A stretch of DNA of 64,000 nt from Lepus europaeus (taxonomy: Eukaryota > Chordata > Mammalia > Lagomorpha > Leporidae): NCBI RefSeq assembly GCF_033115175.1, contig NC_084836.1, forward strand, positions 83,232,253 to 83,296,252, in the 5' to 3' direction. A program made the position numbers and the translations under genes. Below are positions 1 to 10,908 of this stretch, one piece after another (within the stretch, counting starts at the first letter, position 1; every line of letters begins with the position of its first letter). The notes beneath the pieces were generated by a model. That model ran no database searches. It was given only the letters and a program-made list of their open reading frames with translations, and was not told the origin of the DNA.

Positions 1-558
1 AAGCAGGAATTTTTCACATAGGAATCCGAGCTGCTTGGTTTTATTTTTTTAAAGATTTTTAAAAGAGAATTATTTTCATCATCTCATGCACATTTCCAAA
101 TGAATTTCTTGCATCAAAGAGAAGAGCTAAGTGTTAAATACAAGTTTGCTTTTGGAGGCAAAACAAGCATCTTGTTGGCATTCACAGTGGGAGGCCACTT
201 TAAACATGTACAGTTTCCCTCCACGTCATTAGATTTGACAGATGTTCGCTGAGGTCCTACTGTGTGCTGACTTTGTTAACTACCAGGGGTGCGAAGATGA
301 GTCAGTCACAGGTTCTGCCCCAAGAACACGGGTGAAAACAGCGCCACCTGGCCCAGGTCCCTTGGGAATCTCAGGGTCCTAACTGGTGGGGCAGGTACCA
401 GGGAGACGCTACTGGACCAGTAGTGAGCAAGGCATCCACATGGGAAGCAAGTGTTTGTCCCTGATTGGTCACTTAGGCTGGTGAGTATGGGTACAGAAGA
501 GGTGGCTGGAGGTTTCACTCTGTTCAATGTCTGGAGGAAGAGAGCACCAAATGTTCCT
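1..558. other. Unassigned intergenic DNA
   Basis: No coding region, tRNA or repeat was recognised here. The sequence is AT-rich to about 300 and mixed afterwards. Confidence 0.4.
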
Positions 559-704
559 ATGGCTCCTGGCTTCAGATCAGTGAGATGTGCCGGCTGCGGT
601 GGCCATTGGAGGGTGAACCAACGGCAATAAGGAAGACATTTCTCTCTCTCTCTCTCTCTCTCTCACTATCCACTCTGCCTGCCAAAAAAAAAAAAAAAAA
701 AAAA
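559..704 (+). repeat. Young CSINE, 5'-truncated
   Basis: This is the 3' part of a young C-repeat: CTCCTGGCTTCAGATCAG, GGAGGGTGAACCAACGG, (TC)n, CACTCTGCCTG, then an A tail of about 20. Confidence 0.9.
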
Positions 705-947
705 GTAAACTCTATGGGTCCAAAATATGTCAGATTCATACAGAAATGAAGGGCTGTTTTTCCTAGTTTCACCACTTTCTGGGGCGTGGGAGGAGGGCAC
801 CGACTAACGGTTCAGCCAAAAAAACCCAGAACTTCCTGATGTGGGAACTCAGCAGAACATTCAAGAACCACTTTACCAAACAGACCACCTGAGTGCTGTT
901 TAGTGTAGCCTTTTTGCTTCTATCACTAAGACTCCAATAGTTCTTCA

Positions 948-1262
948 TTTAAGTTTTATTTTATTTGAAAGAGAGCAAGAAAGAGACGGACAAAGAGATC
1001 TTCCATCTGCTAATTCATTCCCAAAATGCTTGGAATAGCTGGGGCTGCACCAGGCCAAAGCCGAGAGCCAGGAAGTCAACTGGAGTCTCCCACATAAGTG
1101 ACATGGACCCAAGGACTAAAGCCATTACCTGCTGCCTCCCAGGGTGCATCAGCAGGAAGCTGGAACCAGAAGCAGAGCTGGGACTTGAACCCAGGCACTC
1201 CCATAGGGATGTGAGTGTCCCAAGTGGTATCTTCACCCCTGGGCCAAAGGCCTACCCCTAGA
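948..1262 (-). repeat. Old CSINE
   Basis: Reverse-oriented older C-repeat. The 3' A/T-rich end is at 948 (TTTATTTGAAAGAGAG), and internal CTTCCATCTGCT and TGCCTCCCAGGGTG segments are seen. Strongly diverged. Confidence 0.8.
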
Positions 1263-2692
1263 CCCCAGTATTTCTATCATCAGTCATTCAACAGGGTATT
1301 TCACTCTGGATGTCGCAAGTTCTAGTCTTTCCCAGCCTGGCTGTGGGCTGGCCACTTGAATTCTGTCAAGTGCACCTCCCTGGGCCCCTTTGTCTTCACC
1401 TGGGAGCTGGGAACATTGATAAGTTTAACCTCTGTGGCTCTTGGGGTATGATGCCTTCACTCTGTGGAAGATGTACTGAGTAGCCAGCACCGTTTCAGCT
1501 TTCTGCTCACACTAAGGCAAGCCCTTGCATTTTGATTTATAAACTCCAGGCTTTGGGCTCCAGACAGAGGGCCTGTTCTTTCACAGCAAGATGAGTGAAC
1601 TGCAATAGTTGTCCAGACTGGAGACTGCTGAGGTTCTGTCAGCCCTCTTCACGTCTGGGCAACACAGCGTTATCCTCACACGCTCTAACACGTAATGAGC
1701 CAGCATGTCACATCTTGCCGTCAGTCCTGCTCTGGTTTCTTTTCGGGGGTGGGGGTGGTATTGGGAGAGGGTAGTGCCCAGTGGGCAGTAAATTCAGGCC
1801 CGATGGTGAAAAAGTGGTCTCCTCATCAGATTTTCCGTGCTGGCGGTGGAAGGCGTCACTAGCTCATTTTTATTCTGGATCCTGTGGAAAACCTTCCCTT
1901 CCACTCCTTGAGCCCGTGAGTCATTTCCTCCCTGCAAACCCCTAAAGTTTCCTTGCTCTCCCAGCCCAGGCCTGGCCGCCAGAGAGGGTGCTGGACTGCT
2001 GGCGAGGCAGCACACCTCAAACGGCCTTTGCACTGTCAGAAATGGATTCTCCATGCCGGAGAAGGCAGGCACGTGTTCTGATCAATGTCAAGTGTTGGAT
2101 TCTAAGTTTGGCTTTCCCCCCCCCCCCCTCTCTTTTTATTTTAAACTCTAGGAAAGAAACACCCATAGAAGGTACAACGGGTTGCGGGTTTCTTTAATGA
2201 CTCATGGAAATTTCTAAAATGATAAATATTGGCTGAGCAGTAGCCTGACACAAGAAACACTCCACTAAACCAGATGCCATGGTTACAAGAAACAAGAAGA
2301 GAGCATTTGACAAATATAAAGCGTGACTCCACTTCCAAGCTCTCAGAGAAAGAGAGGACAGAGCAGGGCCTGGCTTCTGAGCGCTTCCTTCCCGCCAGGC
2401 CACGCTTCCAGTTTGTTCTGCTTCCCTGAGGGGGTCGCAGCTCCTTCCTGCTCACCAAGGCATTCCAAAAGGCTTTGGTTCTACACTTTATTTAGTCTTT
2501 ATTTAGGCTCTTTGTGTTTGTTTGTTTTGGCGCCCATAATGAAAATATTTTACCAAGAATAAAAATGAATGAGGGTGAACATGAAGATATTGTCTCCTCA
2601 GAGGAAAAGGAAAAATATTTTTTCCTCTTTGAGTGAAAATTCCCCTCCCCCATCTCCATATGTAGAAGGAACTGGGCACCCTGGAGAAATCA
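1263..2692. other. Unassigned intergenic DNA
   Basis: No gene or clear repeat was recognised. It contains G- and C-runs (about 1745-1755 and 2117-2129) and otherwise ordinary single-copy-like sequence. Confidence 0.4.
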
Positions 2693-3015
2693 GTTTTTTT
2701 AAGATTTATTTTATTTATTTCAAAAGCCCGGTTACAGAGACAGAGGGGGAGACACAGAGAGAGATCTTTCACCTGCTGATTCACTCCCCAAATGGCCACA
2801 ACGGCTAGGGCTGGGCCCGACGGAAGGCAGGAGCTTCTTCCGGGTCTCCCATGCGGGTGCAGGGGCCCAAGCACTTGGGCCTTGTTCTACTGTCCTCCCA
2901 GCACGTTAGCAGGGGGCTGGATCAGAAGTGAGCAACTGGGACTTGAACTGGAGCCCATAGGGGACGCTGGTGCTTCAGATGGCAGCTTAAGTGGTTATGC
3001 CACAGCGCCGGCCCC
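2693..3015 (-). repeat. CSINE
   Basis: Near full length and reverse-oriented. It runs from TTTTTTTAAGATTTATTTTA to the head CACAGCGCCGGCCCC, read here as the 5' end of the minus-strand element. Confidence 0.9.
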
Positions 3016-3354
3016 TGGCGAAATCTTTAAAATGAATGTGGAATAGCAACTTGTCCCAGAGAAAATTTAGAGCATGAGCCATAAGTAATGGTTGGAGTCC
3101 ACCTGAGTGAGGTTTTATTATTATTATTATTTTTTCTTGTGCAATGGAATCAGCATTATTTTAACTTCCCATCAGCTTATTTAATTTCCTAAGGAATATA
3201 TACTATACTAACATTCATAGGCAGTGAAAAGGCTGGTGTAACTACTTACTGAAAATAGTAATGGATAGCTTAACTCTTTTCAGCTGGTTTATGCTATATA
3301 ACAGATAAACACTGTTTATTAACACAGTAGCATCACTTACTAGCAGTGCCCTTT

Positions 3355-3661
3355 TAAAAATATTTATTTGTTTACTTATTTGAATGTCAGATAGAGAGTG
3401 ACAGAGACAAAGTTCCTATCTGCTGATTCGTTCCCCCAATGCCCACAGCGGCCCAGGGGCTGAGCCCAACTCTGGAAACTCAACCCAGGTCTCCCATGCG
3501 GGTGGCAGGGACTCAGCCACTTGTGCCACCACCTGCTGCCTCCCAGAGTCTGCATTAGCAGGCAGCTGGAATTGGGAGTGGAACTGACTTGAACTCAAGA
3601 CAATTTGATGTAGGAGGTGGGCAGCCTAACTGGCATCTTAACCACTCGACCGAATGCCCCC
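3355..3661 (-). repeat. Old CSINE
   Basis: Reverse-oriented, diverged older subfamily with GCCACCACCTGCTGCCTCCC and an ending of CCGAATGCCCC. A short CA-rich stretch (3689-3713) follows. Confidence 0.85.
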
Positions 3662-4117
3662 CCTCCTGGTGCTTATCAGAAATGGTGTCACATACACACA
3701 CGCACACACACACATGCAGTCTGGAGTCATGATAAACACATGATAATGAAGATTAATGACAAAATAAAAGAGAAAAGACACAGGCCACTGTTCATGCCTT
3801 CAATAAAGCACCTACTGGAAAGCATACGAGGTCCCAGGTGAGGGACCTAAACATTGTTTCAGTCAATCTTTCTGGTCATGACCCCAACCCTCCTACAGCC
3901 GCTCATGAACCTGGGGATTTCTCCTGAGCAAGAGGGAGGTCAGACCGGAACAGACAGAGTGGCCTGGACTAAAACTCCACAACACTGTGGTGGCGGTGGG
4001 GAGGGCGGAGACACTGCTAAAGCCATTGCCTGAGCTCCTGTCAAGAAGCCACCTAGAGGCCGAAGGAAAATGAGGTGGCCAGGAAGGGATGTTTTCAACT
4101 GCCCTCCTTTTGATTTT

Positions 4118-4392
4118 AATTTTTCACAATGCATTTATTTGAGAGAGAGGGTTTCCATTCACTGGTTCTCTCCCCAAATATCGGCAACAGCCAGGACTGG
4201 GCTGGGCTGAAACTGGGAGCAGGAACTCATTTCAGATCTCCCAGATGAGTGTCAGGAACCCCATCAGTTGAGCCATCACCACTGCCTCCCAGGGTTTGCA
4301 TTGGCAGGAAGCCAGAGTCAGGAGCTGCAGCCAGGTATCGAACTCAGGTACTCTGATGTGAGTCATTTGTCCACTAGGCCAAACGCCTCCCC
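4118..4392 (-). repeat. Old CSINE
   Basis: Reverse-oriented diverged copy, with CATTTATTTGAGAGAG at its 3' end and GGCCAAACGCCTCCCC at its 5' end. Confidence 0.8.
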
Positions 4393-5069
4393 TTCTGCTG
4401 TCCTTTGACCCAGCTGCTAGGAAACTTATCACCAGTTTCTGCAGGGACAGAAACTGCAAGAGGCAAATGCGTTGAGGAGAGGTGACACAGGGCCCAGGGT
4501 GGATGGGAGGAAGCAGGCCTTCTCCCTGGGAAGGCTGGCCCTCTGTGCTGCTCTTCCCTCTGCTTCTCTGCTCATCTTATATTAATCAGTGTTGCAACCT
4601 GATGGTGCTGGAGCTCCTGCCACCAGGGAAGCTGTGGCAGGAATGCCTCTACAGGTAGCCAAGGTGATGCAGGCGACCACGGAGGCAGCAGTCACGATGC
4701 CCTCCCCCCAAGAACACCCCGCTGGCTGCCAAGGAAGAAGCTGGCCCTGAGCCAGGACATGGATGGGCGTGGGTTGTTCTGCCAGATGAGCTAAAGATCT
4801 TTAAAGATAATTTCAGGATGGAAATCACTTTGGTGCATTTTCTTTCCTATTAAAAAATACAGGGCTTTGGGGGGAGGAAAAATCTGATAATGTGTAAGAA
4901 AGGAGATAAACATCCCCTCGTTAATTGTCCTGTCATCTTTTTTAATCTGATATTTAAAAGATGATTTTTAAAAATTTATGCAAATTATGTAGGAATGCCT
5001 TCTGCTTATTTAAATAAGCAATTTTTTTTAAAATCTCACCTCCATATAGAAAAATTTCACCTTTACTCC
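4393..5069. other. Unassigned intergenic DNA
   Basis: No gene or repeat was identified. AT-rich towards the L1 block that follows. Confidence 0.35.
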
Positions 5070-5189
5070 CCGATAATTTTTTCTCCTGACCAAAATTAGA
5101 TCCTATCACTGGTTTGAGGTGTGTCCTTCTGGGTTTTGTTCTATACATTCATACACATAGCTAGCAGATATAATTGTGTGGCTGTGATT

Positions 5190-5465
5190 TCTTTTTAATT
5201 GGAAAGAGAGACAGAGACAGAGGTCATCCATGTCCTGGTTTGCTCCCCAAATGCCCGTAACAGCCAGGGCTGGGCCAGACCAAAGCCAGGAAGCCAGAAC
5301 TCAATCCAGGTCTTTCCTGTGGATGGCAGGGATCCAATTACTTGAGCTATCACCTGCATTCGCAGGAAGCTAGATTCAGGGGTAGAGCCAGGACTCGAAC
5401 CCAGGTACTCCAATATGAAGTAGGGACATCCCAATCTGTGAGTTAGCCACTGCACCAAACTCTCA
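5190..5465 (-). repeat. Old CSINE
   Basis: Reverse-oriented diverged copy inside the L1 fragment, from TTTTTAATTGGAAAGAG to the head CACTGCACCAAACTC. Confidence 0.8.
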
Positions 5466-5551
5466 CACTGTAATTTTTCTTTGTTGGTGTAAATTATATC
5501 ATTCTGTTACCTATTTGCTTTCCTCATTAATGGTTTTTTGGACATCTTTCT

Positions 5552-5895
5552 TTCTTTCTTTTTTTTTTTTTTTTGACAGGCAGAGTGGATAGTGAGAGAG
5601 AGAGAGAGACAGAGAGAAAGGTCTTCCTTTTTGCCGTTGGTTCACCCTCCAATGGCCGCTGTGGCCAGCTCATCTCGCTGATCTGAAGCCAGGAGCCAGG
5701 TGCTTCTCCTGGTCTCCCATGCGGGTGCAGGGCCCAAGCACTTGGGCCATCCTCCACTGCCTTCCCGGGCCATAGCAGAGAGCTGGCCTGGAAGAGGGGC
5801 AACCGGAATAGAATCTGGTGCCCCAACCAGGACTAGAACCCGGTGTGCCGGTGCCGCAAGGCGGAGGATTAGCCTGTTAGGCCACGGCGCCGGCC
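5552..5895 (-). repeat. Young full-length CSINE with 13-bp target duplication
   Basis: The young subfamily is marked by TTGACAGGCAGAGTGG, (GA)n, GTTGGTTCACCCTCC and the head CCACGGCGCCGGCC. It is flanked by TGGACATCTTTCT at 5539-5551 and 5896-5908, the footprint of L1-mediated retroposition. Confidence 0.95.
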
Positions 5896-6271
5896 TGGAC
5901 ATCTTTCTATGACATTACTTGACAGTCCTGTCTCATTCTTTGTTCTGCTGCATACTGTTCCATAATGGAATCACACCTGAGTTTATTTAGCCATCTAGCT
6001 TACTGAGAGATTTTTGGGTAGCTTCTGATGACAATAAGGCTGCAAGGACCATCCTTGTACATACCTCTGTACATGTGGGTAAGTACTGTTCTGCCTTAGG
6101 CAACTAAGAAGCGAATCTTCTGGTTTGACCAGTGGACTGCACATTTAATTTTGAAACCTAAGATAAATGGCTCTTTTTTTTTTTAACCTGTTTATCCTCT
6201 TACCAACGATGTTTATGGAAGTACCTGTGTCTTCACAGCTTCACCAACACTGGCTATTAACCTTCTTAACT

Positions 6272-6535
6272 TTTTTTTTTGTTTTAAATGGCAGGGAGAG
6301 AGAGAAAGAGAGAGAGAGAGAGAGACTTCCAGCCACTGTTTTACTCCCCAAATGTCCACAAGGGCCTTGACGCAGGTAGGAGTGGAAGGCAGAAGCCAGG
6401 TCTCCCACATGGGTGGCAGGAACCCAACTACTCGAGCTGTCACCGCTGCCTCCCAGGGTCTGCATTAGCAGGAAGCTGGAGTCTGGAGCCGGAGCCGGAG
6501 ATTGAGCCCAGGTCCTCTGATATGCATGGGAGGTG
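6272..6535 (-). repeat. Old CSINE
   Basis: Reverse-oriented diverged copy with T-run, GA-rich 3' part and CTGTCACCGCTGCCTCCCAG. Its head seems cut by the next element. Confidence 0.8.
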
Positions 6536-6553
6536 TCTTTTTTTTTTTTTTTT

Positions 6554-6584
6554 TTAAAGATTTATTTATTTGAAAGGCAGAGTC

Positions 6585-6632
<48 letters not shown>

Positions 6633-6780
6633 AGGATTTGGGCCATCTTCCATTGTTTTCCCAGGTGCATTATCAGGGAGCTCAATCGGAAGTGGAGCAG
6701 CCGGGACTCAAACCGACGCCCATATGGGATGCTGGCACTGTGGGCGGCAGCTTTACCCACTACACCTCATCGCTGGCCCC
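6554..6780 (-). repeat. CSINE with internal deletion
   Basis: GATTTATTTATTTGAAAGGC and a long (GA)n jump directly into GATTTGGGCCATCTTCCA, so roughly 120 bp of the core are missing. It ends CATCGCTGGCCCC. Confidence 0.85.
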
Positions 6781-6905
6781 TAAATGATGTTTTAATATAC
6801 ATTTACTCAGCCTTTTTTGAGAGCTATTACATTGTAAATTTTGCTTAAGAAGGTCCTCTCTACCTCAAAGAACTCATTTGGAACTAGTTTTGTGTCATGT
6901 AAGGC

Positions 6906-7302
6906 GTTGCACTTCATGTGTTTTTCAAATGCATGTCCAACTTTCCCAGAAACTTTCACCTAACTACTCTTTCTCCCTGCTCTGGTTTGAGCAGGATTTG
7001 GCTCTTCACCTCAGGCAGTCATTTTAATGCCGAAGTGATTAGTTTTTTAATGGCACAAAAGAGGGCGGGGCTTATCCTTGATACTGGGTCATTTTTGGCC
7101 CCAGCAGAGACAAAAAGTGGAGACTATTTCCTTGTTTGCCTTCATACTGAATAGGTTATTTAAGGTGAGGCTTAACCTATACCTAGAGCTTTGATAGTAT
7201 TAGCCTGGGACACCATCAGGTATTAGACCCAATCTGAGACATAAATCTAACTTAAAGTTAGCCTCAAACTAATTTTTATGTTTTAATCTGTGAATCTTCT
7301 TT
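6906..7302. other. Unassigned intergenic DNA
   Basis: AT-rich sequence without a recognised gene or repeat; possibly a continuation of the degenerate L1. Confidence 0.3.
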
Positions 7303-7630
7303 TCTTTTTTTTTTTAAGATTTATTTTATTTATTTGAAAGAGTTACAGAGAGCGGTAGAGACAGAGAAAGAGGTCTTCCATTCGATGGTTCACTCCCAGA
7401 TGGCCACAATGGCTGGAACTGCACCAATCCGAAGTCAGGAGCCAGGAGCTTCTCCCAGGTCTCCCATGTGGGTGCAGGGGCCCAAGGACTTGGGCCATCT
7501 TCTACTACTATCCCAGGCCATAGAATAGAGCTGGATCAGAAGAGGAGCAGCCAGGGCTAGAACTAGCGCCCATATGGGATGCCGCACTTCAGGCCAGGGC
7601 TTTAACCCACTGTGCCACAGCGCCAGCCCC
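7303..7630 (-). repeat. CSINE
   Basis: Full-length reverse copy, from AAGATTTATTTTATTTATTT to CCACAGCGCCAGCCCC, with TTCTTTTC-like sequence on both sides. Confidence 0.9.
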
Positions 7631-7750
7631 ACCTCTTTTCTTTTTATTATGTCAGTTTGGGAACTTTATCTTTTTTTCTAGAAAATCATGCATTTCCTGC
7701 AGATTTCTAATTTGGGGGTATATAATACTTTAGGTAATAGTCCCTCTCTC

Positions 7751-8053
7751 TTTTTTTTTAATTTATTTGACAGAGTTAGTGAGAGAGCGAGACAGAGAGA
7801 AAGGTCTTCCTTCCGTTGGTTCACTCCCCAAATGGCCACCACTAAGCTGATCCGAAGCCAGGAGCCAGGTGCTTCCTCCAGGTCTCCCATGCGGGTGCAG
7901 GGGCCCAAGGACTTGGACCACTGCCTGCTGCTTTCCCAGGCCATTAGCAGGGAGTTAGATTGGAAGCGGAGCAGCCAGGACACAAGCTGGTGCCCATATG
8001 GGATGCCAGCACTGCAGGCAGGGGCTTAGCCTACTAAGCCTCAGTGCTGGCCC
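7751..8053 (-). repeat. CSINE
   Basis: Reverse copy with CTTCCTTCCGTTGGTTCAC and a head ending CTCAGTGCTGGCCCC. Confidence 0.9.
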
Positions 8054-8059
8054 CAGATG

Positions 8060-8876
8060 CAACTGCTTATTCAAGATTTGCCCTTGGATGTTTGAGAGAC
8101 ATCTCCACTTACCATGATTAAAACAGAACTCCTGAGATTTTCCTTTAAATCTTCCTCACCTCCAGTCTTCCCCATCTTGCAAGTCACCTTTCCAGTCACT
8201 CAAGCCGCAGTCTTCAGCTAGAGCCTTGCTGCCTCTTTTCCTCTCATCTCCCACATCAGCAACTCAGGCCAGTTCTTCTTCAAAATGTGTCCAATATTCC
8301 TACCAGCCTAATCCGATTCACCATCACCTCTATACTGGATTATTATAGTAGCTGATTAACTGATCTATCCACTTCTGCTATCCTCCATACACCCACCAAG
8401 GTGATTAAATTACATGTCAGTTTGTGCCACTTTGTCAAAACTCTTAATGGCTTCCCTTCACGCTCATAGAAATCCTTTTCTGTTTTTTTAAAGTTCATTT
8501 TATTTGATTTTGCAAGAATTCTCTTTATGCACATTGATGGTTTAAGATATTATCAGCTGGGGCCAACATAGCAGGTAAAGCTGTTGCCTGTGACAAGTGG
8601 GTGCAGATTCGAGTTCCCGATGCTCCACTTCTGATCCAGCTCCCTGCTAATAAGCCTGGGAAAGCAGCAGAAGATGGCCCAAGTCCTTGGGCCCCTGCAC
8701 TCATGTGTGGCCTGTTTTTCATTTGTTTATTATATTCACCTCTATCTTCTCCATTTGGATATAAGCCCACAAGAATAGGGATTTTTATCTCTGTTTTTAC
8801 TATTATATTTCCAGGCCCTAGTAGTGTTGCACATAGTAGGTTGTCAGGAAATATTTGTTGAATACATAAATGAATG
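8060..8876 (+). mobile_element. Ancient L2 LINE 3' end, split by a CSINE
   Basis: L2-like strings in order include CTCATCTCCCACATCAGCAA, CTTAATGGCTTCCCTTCACG and, after the inserted CSINE (8558-8708), CATAGTAGGTTGTCAGG and AATATTTGTTGAATAC, the characteristic 3' end. No coding capacity. Confidence 0.75.
8558..8708 (+). repeat. CSINE, 3'-truncated
   Basis: Sense-oriented head (GGGGCCAACATAGCAGGTAA) to GGGCCCCTGCACTCATGTG; the 3' half is absent. It lies inside the L2. Confidence 0.85.
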
Positions 8877-9261
8877 TGATCCCAAAGAATTGGTGGGAAG
8901 GCATGGCAGGTGTTAGACATTTAGCATTGTCACAGCAACCATCTGTGAGCAAAGGTGCCATGTCACATCCTAAAGACAGCAGAGTGAAGAGTTTGGAATG
9001 AATCTGTGTCCCATGGCTCCCCAATACCAGCCCTGAACTTTCACCTCTGTACTCCAGGTTATCAAAGGAAAATAAGTCTTATCTGGTTAAATTGGTGTTG
9101 AGTGCTTGCTGTGTGCATCAGAACACACTCCCAGGTGATACCAGTTAATGCCCCAAGGTCAAGAGCTGTTCTGGTCTTTGAAGGAGAAGAGGAGAAAGCT
9201 CAGGGTAGAACCTTTAGGAACTTCAAGGATTCCAATGAGTCAGTGAAATTGAAGAGGATCC

Positions 9262-9350
9262 CTTCAAGAGGCTGGTGTCAAACTGACACCCACATGGGAT
9301 GCCAGCGCTACAGGCCAGGGCTTTAACCCACTGAGCCACAGTGCCGGCCC
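9262..9350 (-). repeat. CSINE head fragment
   Basis: Only the 5' end of a reverse copy: CACATGGGATGCCAGCGC to CCACAGTGCCGGCCCC. Confidence 0.85.
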
Positions 9351-10224
9351 CAGTTAGTTGACTTTAAAACACATTACCCTCTGTCACATGGGCCATATGC
9401 AATCAGGTTAAGGCCTTAGTAGCAAGAACTGTCTCTTGGAGAAGCAGGAATTTGCTTCAAGACTTCAACATAGAGGTCCTGGCTGAGAGTTTGGCCTGCC
9501 AATGTGCCCTATAAATTTCAAATTCCCATCTCCCACCATCCCGTGAGTCCATTCCTTAAGATTGAGAGAGGAAGAGGGAAGAGTTTCGAAGCATAATAAG
9601 GGTAAACACTCTGTGTGTTATTCCCAGCTCTGTGTTGGTTTGATGGGAACCTACATACAATTTTTCAAAAGCTATCTAATTTATTTCTTGTCTTATACCT
9701 CCATTAAAACCAGCATAGAATGAACACAGGTGTTTGTTTTGTTTTGTTGCATTATTATCTCTGCAAGTTTGCTCCGTAAAGGCAAACAACTAGAAGAATT
9801 TCAGCTAAATCTGCCGACCTGCAAGGTGGTGCAGGGCTGTGGTAGTGACTGCTCGTGGCCCCCGATCTCATCTCAGGACTCACCTCTTCACACTGGACTC
9901 CCTGTCCCATGGGTGTCATACCCTCATAGCCCTCAACCAGCAGTGGACAAATACCCAGCTTCCGCATCCTTGGGTGGGATCCCTCTGTAGTGTGTTCTAC
10001 TCAGTTTCCTAGAGCCGTCAGAGACATTGGGTTCTGTTGCCCACAGTGGTGTTTGTGTAATACTCCCCTCGTTGGCTGTCTTCCTTCCTGGTCTCACTTC
10101 TGCATTCTCCTGGTGTCGGTGAGCATGTCCCAGATACACCCCGTGTACACTTGCCTCTTGATCTGCTTCTCAGCACACTAAGGACTAAGGCACCAAGACA
10201 GATGCTCAACAGAAATTAGGCCAC
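9351..10224. other. Unassigned intergenic DNA
   Basis: No gene or repeat recognised. Confidence 0.35.
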
Positions 10225-10460
10225 AGGCAAAAAATAATGGCTACTATGCATTAAGCACTCCTAGTATGCCAGACACCATGGTGAGCCCATCACCTATGAG
10301 TCAAAACAACCCTCTGGAAGCTATCACTTCTAGGTTAGAGAAGAGACTTGGGGAGGTCTAAGAGAACTAAGTATCTTTCTGAAATCCTGTAGCTAATGGG
10401 ACACAAAGGATTCCAACCTGGAATGTGTAACTCACGTGTGCGTGCTTTAAATCACTGGAA
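10225..10460 (+). repeat. MIR SINE
   Basis: MIR-like order is seen: ATTAAGCACTCCTAGTATGCC, AACAACCCTCTGGAAGCTAT, and a degenerate body ending GTGCTTTAAATCACTGG. Old and diverged. Confidence 0.65.
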
Positions 10461-10629
10461 TCCTCCGACACATCCCAAGCTGACTCAGAATTCTTTGCTG
10501 GCACATATTTTATGGGCTTCTGAGGGCATTTTGCTAACAGATTTTGCTGTCAGATGAGCTGTTTGGTTTGGTTTGGTAATCTATCAGCAATAATAATGTT
10601 GCAGTCATCCCACTGAACTTGGGTCATGT

Positions 10630-10908
10630 GCAAGAAACTTATTTGAGAGATAGATTGAGGCGTGGAGGAGAGAAAGTTCTCATCCTCTGGGTTACACCCC
10701 AAACACCTGCAGTGACCTCAGGTCAGGTCCAAAGCCTGGAACTCAATCCAGGTCTCTCACATGGGTGGTAGAGACCCAGTCACTTGAGCCATCACTGCTG
10801 TCTCCCAGGATCACATTAACAGGAAGCTGGAGTCAGGAGCTGGACGTGGGTATCGAGTCCAGGCACTCCAGGACGTGGATGTCTTAACTGCTCTCAGAAC
10901 ACCTGCTC
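10630..10908 (-). repeat. Old CSINE
   Basis: Reverse diverged copy (ACTTATTTGAGAGATAG to AACTGCTCTCAGAACACC). Confidence 0.75.

Larger units (their letters stand above)
5070..6905 (-). mobile_element. Ancient LINE-1 (L1M-type) fragment, interrupted by four CSINEs
   Basis: The sequence between the CSINEs resembles the reverse complement of old L1, for example TGTACATACCTCTGTACATG, TCACCAACACTGGCTATTA and GCATACTGTTCCATAATGGA. The pieces are about 5070-5189, 5466-5551, 5896-6271 and 6781-6905. There is no coding potential. The family was recognised from memory and not aligned. Confidence 0.6.
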